Both the position numbers and the translations under genes were made by a program. The notes beneath the pieces were generated by a model, which saw only the letters and a program-made list of their open reading frames with translations, was not told the origin of the DNA and ran no database searches. A stretch of 64,000 bases of DNA from Topomyia yanbarensis (lineage: Eukaryota; Arthropoda; Insecta; Diptera; Culicidae), in NCBI RefSeq assembly GCF_030247195.1, contig NC_080672.1, forward strand, positions 365,606,271-365,670,270, written 5' to 3'. Shown here piece after piece: positions 11,378 through 23,339 of this stretch (positions are counted from its first letter, which is position 1; each line of letters opens with the position of its first letter).

Positions 11378-12335
11378 CGAAATCTTATCTCTAGAAACAC
11401 TGAATATTTGAAACTGGTAACAGAAAATAGACAACAGAAAACAAATTATTAAAAAAACAGTAAAACAGATAAACACAAAAACAGGAAAAGAGACAGACTA
11501 GAAACCAAAAACTAAATTCAGGAAAAGAAGAAAAGTAGCAGAACCGAAAAACTATAAAACGGAAAAACTGAAAAGCAGAAAACAAGAAAATAACGAAAAA
11601 GAGAAAACCAGAAAAACTAAAAAACAAACAAAAAATGAAAAACTGAAAAAACAGAAGTGCATGATTACAAAAATACAGAAAAACAAAAAACAAAAATCAG
11701 AAAAACAGAGAAACATAAAAACAGAAAAACAGAAAAACATAAAAACAGAAAAACTATAAAACGGAAAAGCAGAAAAACAGAAAATAACGAAAAACAGAAA
11801 AACTAAGAGCTGAAAAAACAGGAAAGCAGAAAAATATAAAACAGAGAAATAGAAAGAAAATTCAGAAATACAGAAATACAAAAAACTGCAAAAGCAGATA
11901 ATTAGAAACACAGAAAAACGAAGCAACAAAAACAAAGAGAAACAGAAAAACAGAAAAAAACAGAAAAACTATAAAACGGAAAGGCTGAAAAGCAGAAAAA
12001 CAGAAAATAACGAAAAACAGAAAAACTAAGAACTGAAAAAAACAGAAAAACAAAAAAAAGAAAAACAGAAGAACAGAAATTCCAAAGTGAAGAAAAACAG
12101 AAAAGGAAAATCAGAAAAGCAGAGAAACGGAAAACAACAAAAAGTGAAAAACAGAAAAACAGATAAACAAAAAAACAGAAAAAAAACAGAAGAACAGAAA
12201 AACAGAAAAACAGAAAAAGAGAAAAATAGAAAAACAGAAAAACAAAAAAACAGAAAAACAGAAAAACAGAAAAACAGAAAAACAGAATAAACACAAAAAC
12301 AGGGAAACAGAAAAATAGAAAAACAGAATAACCGA
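11378..12335. repeat. Degenerate A-rich array of the AGAAAAAC 8-bp family
   Basis: The sequence is built from ACAGAAAA-type units. It is loose at first, then more regular (AGAAAAAC) at about 11640-11760 and 12130-12300. Purines lie on the plus strand throughout. The minus-strand Phe/Ser/Leu-rich open frames are artefacts. Confidence 0.9.
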
Positions 12336-12972
12336 AATCGATCACCGAAAATATAAATCGAGTCCGAAACCGAAATCGTAATCGAAAGCCGAAAACTGAA
12401 AACCGAAAATTGAAAACCGGAACCGAAACCGAAATCTAAACCGAAACCAAAACCGAAACCGAAACCAACCCGAAGTAGAACCCTAACCTGAAACCGCAAC
12501 CGAAACCGAAATTAAAACCGAAACTGATACCGAAATTGAAAACCGAAACCGAAACCCAAACCGAAACCCAAACCAAAACCGAAACCAAAGCCGAAACCGA
12601 AACCAAAACCGAAACCGAACGCGAAAGCGAAAGCGAAACTGAAACTGAAACTGAAACTGAAACTGAAACCAAAACCGAAACCGAAACCGAAACCGAAACC
12701 GAAACCGAAAACGAAACCGAAACCAAAACCAAAACCGAAAACAAAACCCAAACCGAAAGCCAACCCGAAATAGAACCCCAACCTGAAACAGGAATCGAAG
12801 CCGAATCCCAAGCCGAAACCGAAAATCAAAAACGAAACTAAAACCAAAACCGAAACCCAAACCCATCCTGAAAACGAAATCGAATCCGAAGCAAAAACTG
12901 AAATCGAAACCGAAGCTGAAATCAAAATTGAAACCAAAACAGAAACCGAAACTAAAACCGAAACCATGAATT
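12336..12972. repeat. 6-bp array (CCGAAA)n
   Basis: Tandem ACCGAA hexamers with scattered changes (CCAAAA, CTGAAA, GCGAAA). It abuts the 8-bp AGAAAAAC array and keeps the same strand asymmetry, so the two probably share an ancestry. Confidence 0.93.
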
Positions 12973-13089
12973 GTACTACAATTCTTCCGAACATACTATT
13001 CAGCTAAATCTAACCATTATTCCATAAAAATGTTTAGTTTGTTAGAACCTAGTACTGATACACTATCATGCACTGCTAGGCCCCATGCA

Positions 13090-13440
13090 AAACTGACTCA
13101 GACATCACTTCGTTAAAAGTTTAATAACTTTTCCTATTGGAGTCGGATCGCTTTGCAGTCTTCAACAAAGTTGTAGATAATAAAATTATCTTCTTAAGTT
13201 TCACTTTTGGTGATAATCTGATGTATACAGTGCCACCTAGTGGCGAAAATGTGAGCAAGTGGGTTTTCTCCATGTAAATTGTCGAAAAATCCCATAGAAA
13301 CGTCAAGCACGTTGGTCCGGTAGCTAGACTTGTTCGATTTGGCTCAAATTTGGAACAGACACTCCTGGTGGGACTAGGAATCGACTCAGGGGTGGGCCGA
13401 TGGGGGTCATTTTTTTCTGTCACTCTATTATACATGCTTT
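13090..13440. repeat. Dispersed repeat, copy 1
   Basis: The segment around 13150-13275 (AGTCTTCAACAAAGTTGTAG to GGGTTTTCTCCAT) recurs in diverged form at about 14530-14640 with the same order of landmarks. No coding capacity. It contains a CTCF-like motif at 13230-13243. Confidence 0.55.
13230..13243 (-). promoter_or_regulatory. CTCF-like motif CCACTAGGTGGCAC
   Basis: Read on the minus strand, the 14 bases fit the vertebrate CTCF core CCASYAGRKGGCRS at every position. It lies in a dispersed repeat; the second copy near 14585 is less perfect (CCACTAGATGGAAC). Binding is not shown by the sequence. Confidence 0.3.
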
Positions 13441-14251
13441 AGCGGTCTTTGAAGCGTTACATCACCTTTATATACGTATATAGAGATAACTCTTTTGGCC
13501 ATTGTAGAGTGATTTTTCTGTTATGGCAGCTGACTAGATCTGGCCAGAAGGGAACTGCACAATTTTGGAACTTATTCCCTCCATTTACTGCTGAATTTAT
13601 ATTGTTGTCATGAAAATGATGGTTTTCTTGCCAGAGGGACAGATCCCTTGCCAAATCAGTTTTTTTTGAGTATCTGAATAAAATGTTTTTTTTACAATTT
13701 TCAAAACTATTGCTAAACTTCCTAAAAATGGGAATACAAATTTTAATTAAAATGAGTTTCTTTTTTACGCCAAAGTAAGGTGTTCCTGCTTATAGATGTC
13801 ATTAATTGTTAGACTCAGAACTATCTCCGGAAATATTTCAAAAGCAAAATTCAAAATTAGCTAAATTACTCTCAGACCTGAGTCTGTTTGGTTTATGCCG
13901 TTAAGAAAATCTTCCATTCCGAAACGTGTTCTAATCGAATCGGATTTCTTTTCAGTCATCTAATCGGATTTCATTATCTTTCCAAATTTTCCTCTACTGT
14001 GCAATGCTGAAGCGCTGAAACGGTTTTACAAAAAGATTGCATTTTTTCTTGCAATAAAAAGTTTTATCTAGCTTGCAAACTTTTATAATCCAATTGAAAA
14101 AAATCGAGAAAGCAACTCCATATCATACCGCGAGGATAAAAGTCCCCTTACTGTCGGAAGGAGATCCGCAATAACACAAAGTTTGTTGTGGGACATCACG
14201 CTTGAGTGGGGGTTTGCACAGGAAACACAAATTGTTTCTACGTTTTTTTGG

Positions 14252-14276
14252 AGCTAGCGTCAATCCGGCGCTAGCT
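14252..14276. other. 8-bp hairpin, copy 1 (AGCTAGCG / CGCTAGCT)
   Basis: A perfect 8-bp stem with a 9-base loop TCAATCCGG. The same structure, with a compensating base-pair change in the stem, is at 39232-39256. TAGCC follows both. Confidence 0.5.
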
Positions 14277-14479
14277 TAGCCCGTTAACTAACAGTAAAAA
14301 AGCAATTTTAGTGGCAATGAAGTAATACAGCCTTACACTTTGCAAAGGCGGCTTTAAATAGAATTTAAAACTAGTCGATGATCACGCCATCGGTCTCTAC
14401 TTCGTAGGCGGGAATGTAGACACGGTAGCCTTTTATAAAATAATGGTTGTGAGCAATATCATTTGCTTGGTTTAGACAG

Positions 14480-14700
14480 GATATCACAATGTGGAGCTTA
14501 TTTGGACAGACGGGATCTAATATTTTAACAGTCTTCGGCCAAGTTGTAGAATGTCGATTCTTGTGCTGTTTTGATGCCTAGAGTTCCATCTAGTGGCGAA
14601 AATTTAATCTAGTGGGGTTTTCTCCATATATAGAAAAATCTACAAACTTCAAGGACGTTGAACCTGCGGTTTTAAATTGGATTCCTAACAGATCAAAATA
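14480..14700. repeat. Dispersed repeat, copy 2
   Basis: A diverged partner of 13150-13275, sharing the AGTCTTC..CAA(A/G)TTGTAG block, TCTAGTGGCGAAAAT and GGGTTTTCTCCAT in the same order. Confidence 0.5.
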
Positions 14701-17640
14701 AATTAAGAACGTCTGTTAAAATATTCTGACTTCTTCCAGGTCTTTGGATGACGGGCAAGCGAAAGAATGTGGCTCGATTAGAAACAGTTCCAATTAGGTA
14801 AAGTAATTAAACGGAATCGGTTCTGTCAGCGATGCTGTGGTAATTATCTTCAAAACCGCAACTCGTTTGCTTTTGTCAAAACGTTTCCAGCGAGATCCAT
14901 CAGCATCGTGCCAAGGTGCTAAGAAAAGTCTGAGCAGATAAGCATACAAATGTACATAAAGCTTGAATCATCCACAGAGTGAATCGTCAGAAAACACATA
15001 GGGTGACGGGCTTAATTTCATGCTACTAATAAAGCCGGTACGTTGATCAAAAATGGTAAACGCAGCTCTAACCAACATCTTAAAATGAAGATGAATTTAG
15101 ACTCAACACCCGATATACGTAAGCTCACCCACACCCAACCGCTCCACGCCTCCCAGCACCGACACTGCAAATTGTGATCAACATAATACATTCTGCGAAA
15201 ATCCTCTGCAAACATCCCATCCATTATTAATTTTCCTGCCACCCACACGATACGACACACTCTTAGAACACTGCTAGCCAATCAGGTGGGTGTTTAACCC
15301 AACCGTATGACAAGCAAACATTTCAAACTTAGTTCCATGTTCCACTCCCACCGTCGCGACGGTCGCAAAACATGCTCACACGGAAAGCTGCGGATTAGCA
15401 ATTTACTGATTCGATTTGAGTTTAACCTTCACAAAATTGGTTTTCTACTTGAAGATAAAATGAAGTCGAGGGGGAAATCACTCTACAACTTAGTCCTGTC
15501 TGAAGCTAACGTCGACCGGAAAAAGTTATGAAGTTATAAACTATGATAACTTCTTAACTTTTTCAGTTAAGAAAAGTTAAGCAAGATTGACAAGACTAGA
15601 TGAAATAGGATGGGATTATTTGGGTACGAGTTGGGAAAAAGTTTTCTCTTTTTGGTCAAACTTTAGTGTGATTTCTCCCTTGTAGAGAGGGGAGAGTATT
15701 GAACTACCTACCAGTTCACGGGAAATATATGTTTAAAGGATCAGCAAAAATAAGATGTAAAAGTTTTAATTTTTTTGAGTTCAACAACATTTAATTGAAC
15801 TATATTTTTTGAAAAAACAACGTCATTGCAAATGAAGCCTACATTCTTTGGTATACATTCTCTTCCGTTAATATTTCGGTCGCTTTTATGTTTGTTCCTT
15901 AACTCCTGTTAGCCAATCATCTTTTGAGATTACTAGAAAATTACAGTAAAGTTTTCTAATAAATCCGTAATAATCGAATGGAAAAGTAAACAACGAGAGA
16001 CTCTCATTTGCTATTGGCCTGTTTCATAAAATAAGTAAAAATATTAAGTAAGCTTGAAGTCTCCCTTGATATTTTAAATGTCGTTAGAATATATAAAAGT
16101 CTCATTATTGGGAAGTTAGAGGAAATAGAGATGAAAACAGCGGAAATTTTTTTTTCGAGCGCTCGATTTTCCGTGTACTGCACACCTTCCTGTAAACTGA
16201 CGGATTAACAAACTCGCCGTCGAAGCAGGCCACGTTTCAGAGCCTACTATCAATATTGTTGAACTCTTTAATGAGTACGATTCAAATTAGTTACTCGCTA
16301 CGTGATGTGATTTATGAAACAAATATCCAGCAACAATGACTATATGGTTATCATTTTCATCTTCTCTATGTTCTTATCCAATGTTATAATTAAAGCGATT
16401 CATATAGTGAAATTTCTCATGCCATCCAGCTTATTCATTTCAGCCACTACTGAAGATATCCTTTTACTAGTTTTTTCAACTGTTCCACCATTTCCTGAGT
16501 AGCTTTTAAACTAAATTATTATGTTTTATAAAGAATTTCAACCTCCGTCGAATCAAACGTTTCTAGTTCAGTGCGAAAATCTCTTAAACTTCAATCTGCC
16601 TTCGAAACCATTCCCCACTATTCAACAGGGTTCCGTACCAAAAACGCAAAAGGCGCAAAACTATGCCAATTCATTCATCCACCGCATCATGTTCATAAAA
16701 TTCGATAACATTTTAATTTATTTCGTTCCAAATCCTGCGTTGCCAAATAATTTCCGCCCGCCTGGTATCGGAAAACCCGGGGTGTAATCCTGTACATCGA
16801 TGCAAATACATGTATACGCACAAACGTCCCTTCGTCATCAGCTGCAACCATTTTCGGGACTGCGTCTGTAGGAATCCGAAAATTTGCAATTCAAATGGTA
16901 TAACCACCCGGTTGGTCGTCATTCATCGAAACTGGAAATGATCCCTAATCCTGCTGAATAACTAGCACTGCTGGTATGCGTAGGAGTTAGTAGTCCTACG
17001 CAGCAGTGAACGACGACTATTCGGGACTTCGGTCCAGTTGTAGTGCCGCATCGATGTTTCAAAACGCACCAGGTTTTTAAGCCGAGTCAGTAGGCAGCAT
17101 TCTAAACTTTTTCTGTGTTAAATTAATTCAATACAGCATAAGGCTCCCGATGTGATAGCTGTTGCAGTTTGCGGTATAAAACGGGAATTTTCATATCATT
17201 CTTGCGGGTAAAAATGCTAATCCATGTTCTACTTCGGATTGGTTTGTCCCTTGGCGTTGGCAAATCTAAAGTATGGTTCAGTTGGAATCCGGCGCTCTGG
17301 TTAGGATTGATTTAAATATAAAGTTCTCAAAATGAAAGTTGACTAAATAAAACGATAAAATTATTTCGACATATTTCCAATGAAATCGGAATGAAGCGGC
17401 CAATTTGTTAAAATATCTGGTCAAATACTACTGGACACAAGACTTTTTAAATGTAAAAAAAACTTTATTTTGGAACGCCAAACTAGTGCCTAAGGGGCGG
17501 AATTGTTGTAATTCAAGGCAGACAAAAAGCTGTATTATTTCGCAGAAAAAAAAATCAGCTAATTACAACATATGATATTACAGTGAAGATCCAGTTTTAT
17601 CAACCCCTTAGTGTATTTTGGGTTGACAATTGATAATATG
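14701..17640. other. No gene recognised
   Basis: Mostly single-copy-looking AT-rich DNA. Open frames at 15018-15281 (minus), 15307-15531, 16314-16502 and 16521-16787 carry no motif I recognise and lack good coding or splice context. Confidence 0.45.
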
Positions 17641-17649
17641 TATGACCAA

Positions 17650-18521
17650 TAGGGTGGGAAAAAATAGATTCCAGCTACGAGCAACTTTTTTGGTACCATT
17701 TGGGTCCTAGAAAAACTGGGCAAGCTCGATCGGTGAAACTATATTTTTGCGCCCACTGTTTAATATTTACATGGGATTTTGCATGGGGAAGTTAACGTTT
17801 ACAAAATAATTCCTCCAGGAGTCGCCCATTACTTCCTAAAAATAAATCGTTATGTAGCTTGTATAGGAAGCTTAACAAAGAAAAAAGTTTCGAAAACCAC
17901 GAAACGATCTGATGCTTGAGAAAAAAGTTATTTAGCAGAAACCGATTAATGCTCTGACGATTGATAAAATATTCATTTTTTCTAGCACCACTGCTGTTGG
18001 TTGTCCAATTATATGCAATTTTGTTTTAATCCTCTCTTAAATCGTTTATCTATACTATTTGGCCACTTCGAAAGGCTTTGAGGGATAAATTGAGGCTTCT
18101 TTTGTACATAAGGAGAGAAAGTTAAAAATTTTGTATATAATAAAACCGTCAGAAGCAGTGATGCTATGAAAAGTGAAATTTTCATCAATATTCAGGGCAT
18201 CAATCGGTTTTTGCTTAATAACTTTTTCCATAAGCATCAGATCGATTTGAAGTCTTCTAGACTTTGTTTCCTTGACAAATTTCCTATAAAAATCAGACAT
18301 CTGTTTATTTTTAGGAGATAACGGGCGACTCTTGGAAGAATTAATTTGCAAAAGGCAATTTTTCCATACGAAATCCCATGCAAACTTTAAACTGTGGGCG
18401 CAAAAATATAGTTTCACCGATCGAGCTAAAAATTTGCAGAGTTGTGTTGGGAGCTAAATGGAACCCAAAAAGTTACATGGAGCCAAATTTTATTTTTTTC
18501 ATATAACCATGTCCCACTCTA
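17650..18521. mobile_element. Fold-back element, arms about 370 bp (TIR GGGTGGGA)
   Basis: The left arm (17650 to about 18000) and the right arm (about 18130-18521) are inverted copies. The best match is GATCGGTGAAACTATATTTT followed by GCGCCCAC; AGTCGCCC, CCTAAAAATAAA and GATCTGATGCTT also pair. The ends are TAGGGTGGGA and TCCCACTCTA, so a TA target site with TIR GGGTGGGA is likely, as for mariner-related elements. The spacer is about 130 bp. No transposase. The minus-strand frame at 18055-18417 lies inside the arm and is not a gene. Confidence 0.85.
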
Positions 18522-18639
18522 ATTACCAAATCGGGACATATTTTTTTCTTTCTTTAAAAAAAAACCGAAGCTATTAAAATATTCTTCTTCAGTCCCTTGA
18601 TGTAGTCTCATAACCCTTTCTGATCATTTAAAATTTTCC

Positions 18640-19020
18640 TTAGGGGGGGTTTTCCGGTGCGAAATGAAACAAAAATCATATTTTTATCTTTAAGGGGAGC
18701 TAATAGTTTCTGCGCGAAAAAACAGGCATATTTTTCTTATCTTAAGGATGGAGAACCTAAGGGGGTCGGCGTGAGAAAACTTTTTACTTTTTTGGGAATT
18801 TTTTTAGAACTTTGGGTGAAGCAAAATATAAAATAAGTCGGTTAAGTAGTTTTTGAATGAGAGTTTACACCGCAGAAAATTACTGAAATGATACTTTATT
18901 ATGCACAACAGTTTCAGTCAATTCGCTCACCCAAAGCTCTCGCCCAATTTTTTTTTTCACGCCGAAACCCCTAGTACCCCCACTCGCCCCTTTAGATAAG
19001 GAAAATATGCTCCAGAAAGG
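18640..19020. repeat. Short inverted repeat with CGGCGTGA arms
   Basis: About 18720-18825 pairs with about 18915-19018: GCATATTTTTCTTATCT, CGGCGTGA and CTTTGGGTGA on the left match the reverse complement of the right. A small hairpin-forming non-autonomous element is likely, but its ends are not clear. Confidence 0.55.
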
Positions 19021-19947
<927 letters not shown>

Positions 19948-20264
19948 AATCCCATAGAATATGGGACAATTAAGCTTATACCGGCAGTAATCTTCGAACA
20001 ACTTTAAGATTGACGTATAATTTGTTCGTGGCATCACATATCAAACTATTTTCTGTGAAATTTTATGAGCACTTTTTCACCAAAACTGAGGTTCTTTTTA
20101 AACATGCGATGAGGCGGGGGAGGTTCACCTTCAATCTTCCGGCCATGGCATCACATGATTTGGTATTCTTATTATGCATAACGAACATAAAATGTGACAC
20201 AATGTGCTAAAAACCCACTGAAATCCTGTCAATCCTATTTTTCATTGTCTACTCTAAATACATC

Positions 20265-20940
20265 ACCAAAGGGCCGTCCATAAGTGATGTCGTATGTTGA
20301 CAGTTAGGAAAGAGCGTGACGTAACATAAACTATCGAGATAAAAACTAAAAATGCACTTGAGACGTGCTAGTGGAGCGGAGATAATAAAACCAACAACAA
20401 TTTGCAAGATGCTTGTAAGGGAAAGTGTATTTTAGACTGTTTTTTTCTTTTCTGCGAGACAGAGTTTATGAGTATTTCATAACGAATATCACGTAACATC
20501 GATGACAGAGCAGTGGGGTTAAGACCAAGTTCCCTCTGGGTCGTGCAAAACTTAGAAGCAACCTCAATTTAGGCACAAAGAACAGATGTCTATCTAAAGC
20601 GTAAAAAATTAGCTAACAAATTTACGACACATCCAAAGATAATTGTGATGTAACCTCCAGAAGCGGTTCTGTCCTTATTCCGTTTAGTGCGTGAGTTTTA
20701 CTGAATTGACAGTGAACCACACAATAGATATCCGTCACAATTATTATTATAACAAGTAACAAAGGAAGATATGGGTCATTCCACGCGAAGTGATAAAGGC
20801 ACGTGTAATCGACCTTCACGGATTTGAACCAAATTTGGAGGAATTGTTCATCTAGAGCCAATATATAAAAACCCAAATTTTTGTGTCGATCAAACCACCC
20901 CTCGGACCATGGAAGCACCCCCCGTTTTGACAATCTGCCA
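20265..20940. repeat. Fragments of dispersed repeats
   Basis: GGGCCGTCCATAAGTGATG at 20272 resembles the terminal repeat of the MITE at 8267-9029, but no matching right end was found. The rest has no gene; the minus-strand frame at 20622-20933 shows no family motif. Confidence 0.4.
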
Positions 20941-21004
20941 AAACCCTTGATTTTCTTTAGATCATATCTCCGGTTCTATTTACTCTAGAATCAAACAGCA
21001 AGAA

Positions 21005-21648
21005 AATTGTTCAAAGAGTCTAGAAAAAATATTGATTTTTGGTGAAAGTGCTGCCAACTATGCAATTTTTTTTGGTTAAATATTAAAAGTTAATTTTTCT
21101 CCCAATACATATATTTTAATTTTAAAAATTCTAATGCCATCGTGTTCCTCAGACATTTTACATAAAAACACTTTTATTCTCAATATAATTTGTGCGCATC
21201 CTGAGATACTCTGTTTTGAAGCAAAAAAGTCGCAATTTCCCATATAAAATCACAAGCGCACAACAATAAAAACCAACTTGGGTATTCTGAGTTCACATAT
21301 AATTTATCGTGAAGTAGACAAGAAATGATGAAAAACTACGTTTTTAGTTTGCTTCTAGCAGATCAGGGTCGATTTTTATGACCGCTTGAAGATTTTTTTA
21401 ATTTTTATATGAGAAAATGCGACTTTTTCCCTTCAAAACGGTGTATCTTAGGATGCGCCCAAATTATATTGGGATTATAAGTGTTTTTATGTAATAATGT
21501 CTGAGGAACACGATGGCATTACAATTTTGAAAATTAAAATATATGTATTGGGAGAAAAATTAACTTTTATAATTTAACTGAAAAAATCGCATAGTTGGCA
21601 GCACTGCCCCCAAAAGTTAATATTTTTCTAGACTCCTAACTTTTCAGA
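21005..21648. mobile_element. Fold-back repeat, arms about 230 bp
   Basis: The left arm (about 21010-21250) and right arm (about 21415-21645) are inverted copies sharing GTGCTGCCAACTATGC, TAATTTTTCTCCCAATACAT and GAGGAACACGATGGCAT (as paired or complementary strings). A single diverged copy of the same sequence lies at about 37255-37420 inside another element. The right arm directly adjoins an R1-like LINE fragment. Confidence 0.82.
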
Positions 21649-23215
21649 ACCTTGCACAGTCCGGGACCCGCATTCGATTGCGTCCGCCGATATCCCTTTT
21701 TGGAACACGAACTGCCTCTGCGGCAGTTCGTTCTCACTTTCAGCGTAGGTCGTCAACCTGTTGAGGATGACTCTTTCCAGGAGCTTACCAAGAGTATCCA
21801 GCAGGCATATAGGTCGATACGATGCTGGATCTCCTGGAGGTTTCCCTGGTTTCGGCAGCAGCTCCAGCTTCTGGATCTTCCATCTATCCACGAAGTAGCT
21901 TTCATCTAGGCATTTCTGTAACACTATCCTGAACATGTTCGGTAACGCCAGAATCGCGGTCTTCAGTGCCACGTTGGTGATACCGTTCGGACCGGGAGCT
22001 TTCTTCGCTTTCAGCCCTTTTGCTACTATAAGGAGCTCGTCGTTGAAGACTCGATTGCCACCAGCATTTCCATCGTCTGCATCAATGTACGATGTAAGCG
22101 GCCACGCGGATAATTTTCAGCTGGCGTCGTTAAAGCTCACATTCGGTTCTCCTCCCACTGCTTCTGCTACGAGTTCCCGACAGGCCGAGCTCTTGATCAA
22201 TGGATCTTTACTCTTTTCACAGAACGGGAATACCGGTCACCCTTCGGCGTCTCATGGGCTTCTACTTTCGCTATATCCGTGGTTTTCAGTGTCTTTTCGG
22301 CGTTTGAAGCCAAATTTACATCTATCCGAAGCGATTCAGTGACGGTTGAGTGCCGTCTAAATACGAGCAATTACACTTGTCCGGCACGGTTCCTGTTCCG
22401 GAGAAGTGTGAATGCTCGCACGGTACTGAACCGTCACTTAATCGGATCGGATAGGTGAAAATAATGCTTTGAGTTCTCTACAGTAACGCCGTCTGTCGCA
22501 TACGGCTGCTGCCACGGTGTATTTGTTGCTAACCACAAGATCCCTGATCTGTACGTGCACATGGCCCTTGCTTTTCACGAATTTATAAAGTTCTTCGATT
22601 TTTTGCCACAGCTTCGTCACTTTAGATAACCCAGACTGCTAATCGTCTTGGGTAATGTAGGTTTCAGTGTGCGCACCTGAAACCCTAGCTTTCCTTGGCG
22701 TCCTTCCTATTGGTTTGTCGCCGATCGTGCTCGATAAGGCCTCCTTAGCAGCTCTTGCGGTTGCGTTTACCGTTGCACTTGGTCGTTTTTCTGGGCCGGC
22801 GACCTCGCTAGTCCACCTTTGGTGAAAGGATTGGCCACACTTGCTTCGATGTTTTTTTTTAATTTTTTGTTTGTTTTTGTCTTCATCTATGATTTTTTGA
22901 GTCCCATCTCCAAACCGCTATCTATGTCCGTAACAAGTAGTCGCTCCTATCTGGTCCCATGATTATCTTTGCAAGCAGTGAGGTCGCACGCGAGGGCTGA
23001 CGAGGTCCTTCATGAGGTACCGCGTTCAGAGCCCGATCGGTGCTAATCAGGAACGTTCAACTGAACCTACTTCCACCGGCTATGGTTTCAAACGTACTTG
23101 GAGACCTACCAAAGTTTTAACGGGACGGGAGCAATCAGTAGCATTTGCCTAACCGCCGTTTCGGGGAAGTGTCACCCATCCCTACTAGGGTTCGTGTATC
23201 GATTTCGATGAAATC
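21628..23215 (-). pseudogene. Fragment of an R1-type LINE (reverse transcriptase start and upstream)
   Basis: On the minus strand, near 22010-21650, the translation gives KKAPGPNGITNVALK, then LELLPKPGKPPGDPASYRP, then ICLLDTLGKLLERVILNRL, then QFVFQKGISADAIE. These are the finger and early palm blocks of the reverse transcriptase of R1- and I-group LINEs; 'KAPGP.GI.N' and 'ASYRPICLLDT.GK..ERVI' are most like the R1 clade. The catalytic YADD region is absent; the fragment stops at the fold-back repeat. Upstream (22340-23215) is more GC-rich than its neighbours and probably includes remains of the endonuclease or ORF1 and the leader, but several frames are interrupted and I could not assign domains. 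Non-functional. Confidence 0.8.
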
Positions 23216-23339
23216 CTTTTTGCCTTTCTCCTATAGAAAGGATATGCAATCACTCTAAAATCGTCCACCTAATACCTAATCTCATTCTACTATACCTAAA
23301 AATAAATACTATTATAAATTAAAAATAATATAAAAGTAA

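Noticed and set aside
10793..11476. Open frames with TWNLEPG or FQVPGSR repeats on both strands
   Set aside because: Direct consequence of the AACCTGG minisatellite.
11391..12994. Several Phe/Ser/Val-rich minus-strand and Lys/Thr/Glu-rich plus-strand frames
   Set aside because: All lie in A-rich 8-bp and 6-bp repeats lacking stop codons.
18055..18417. Minus-strand frame of 120 residues
   Set aside because: Lies within the arm of a fold-back element; no homologous family recognised.
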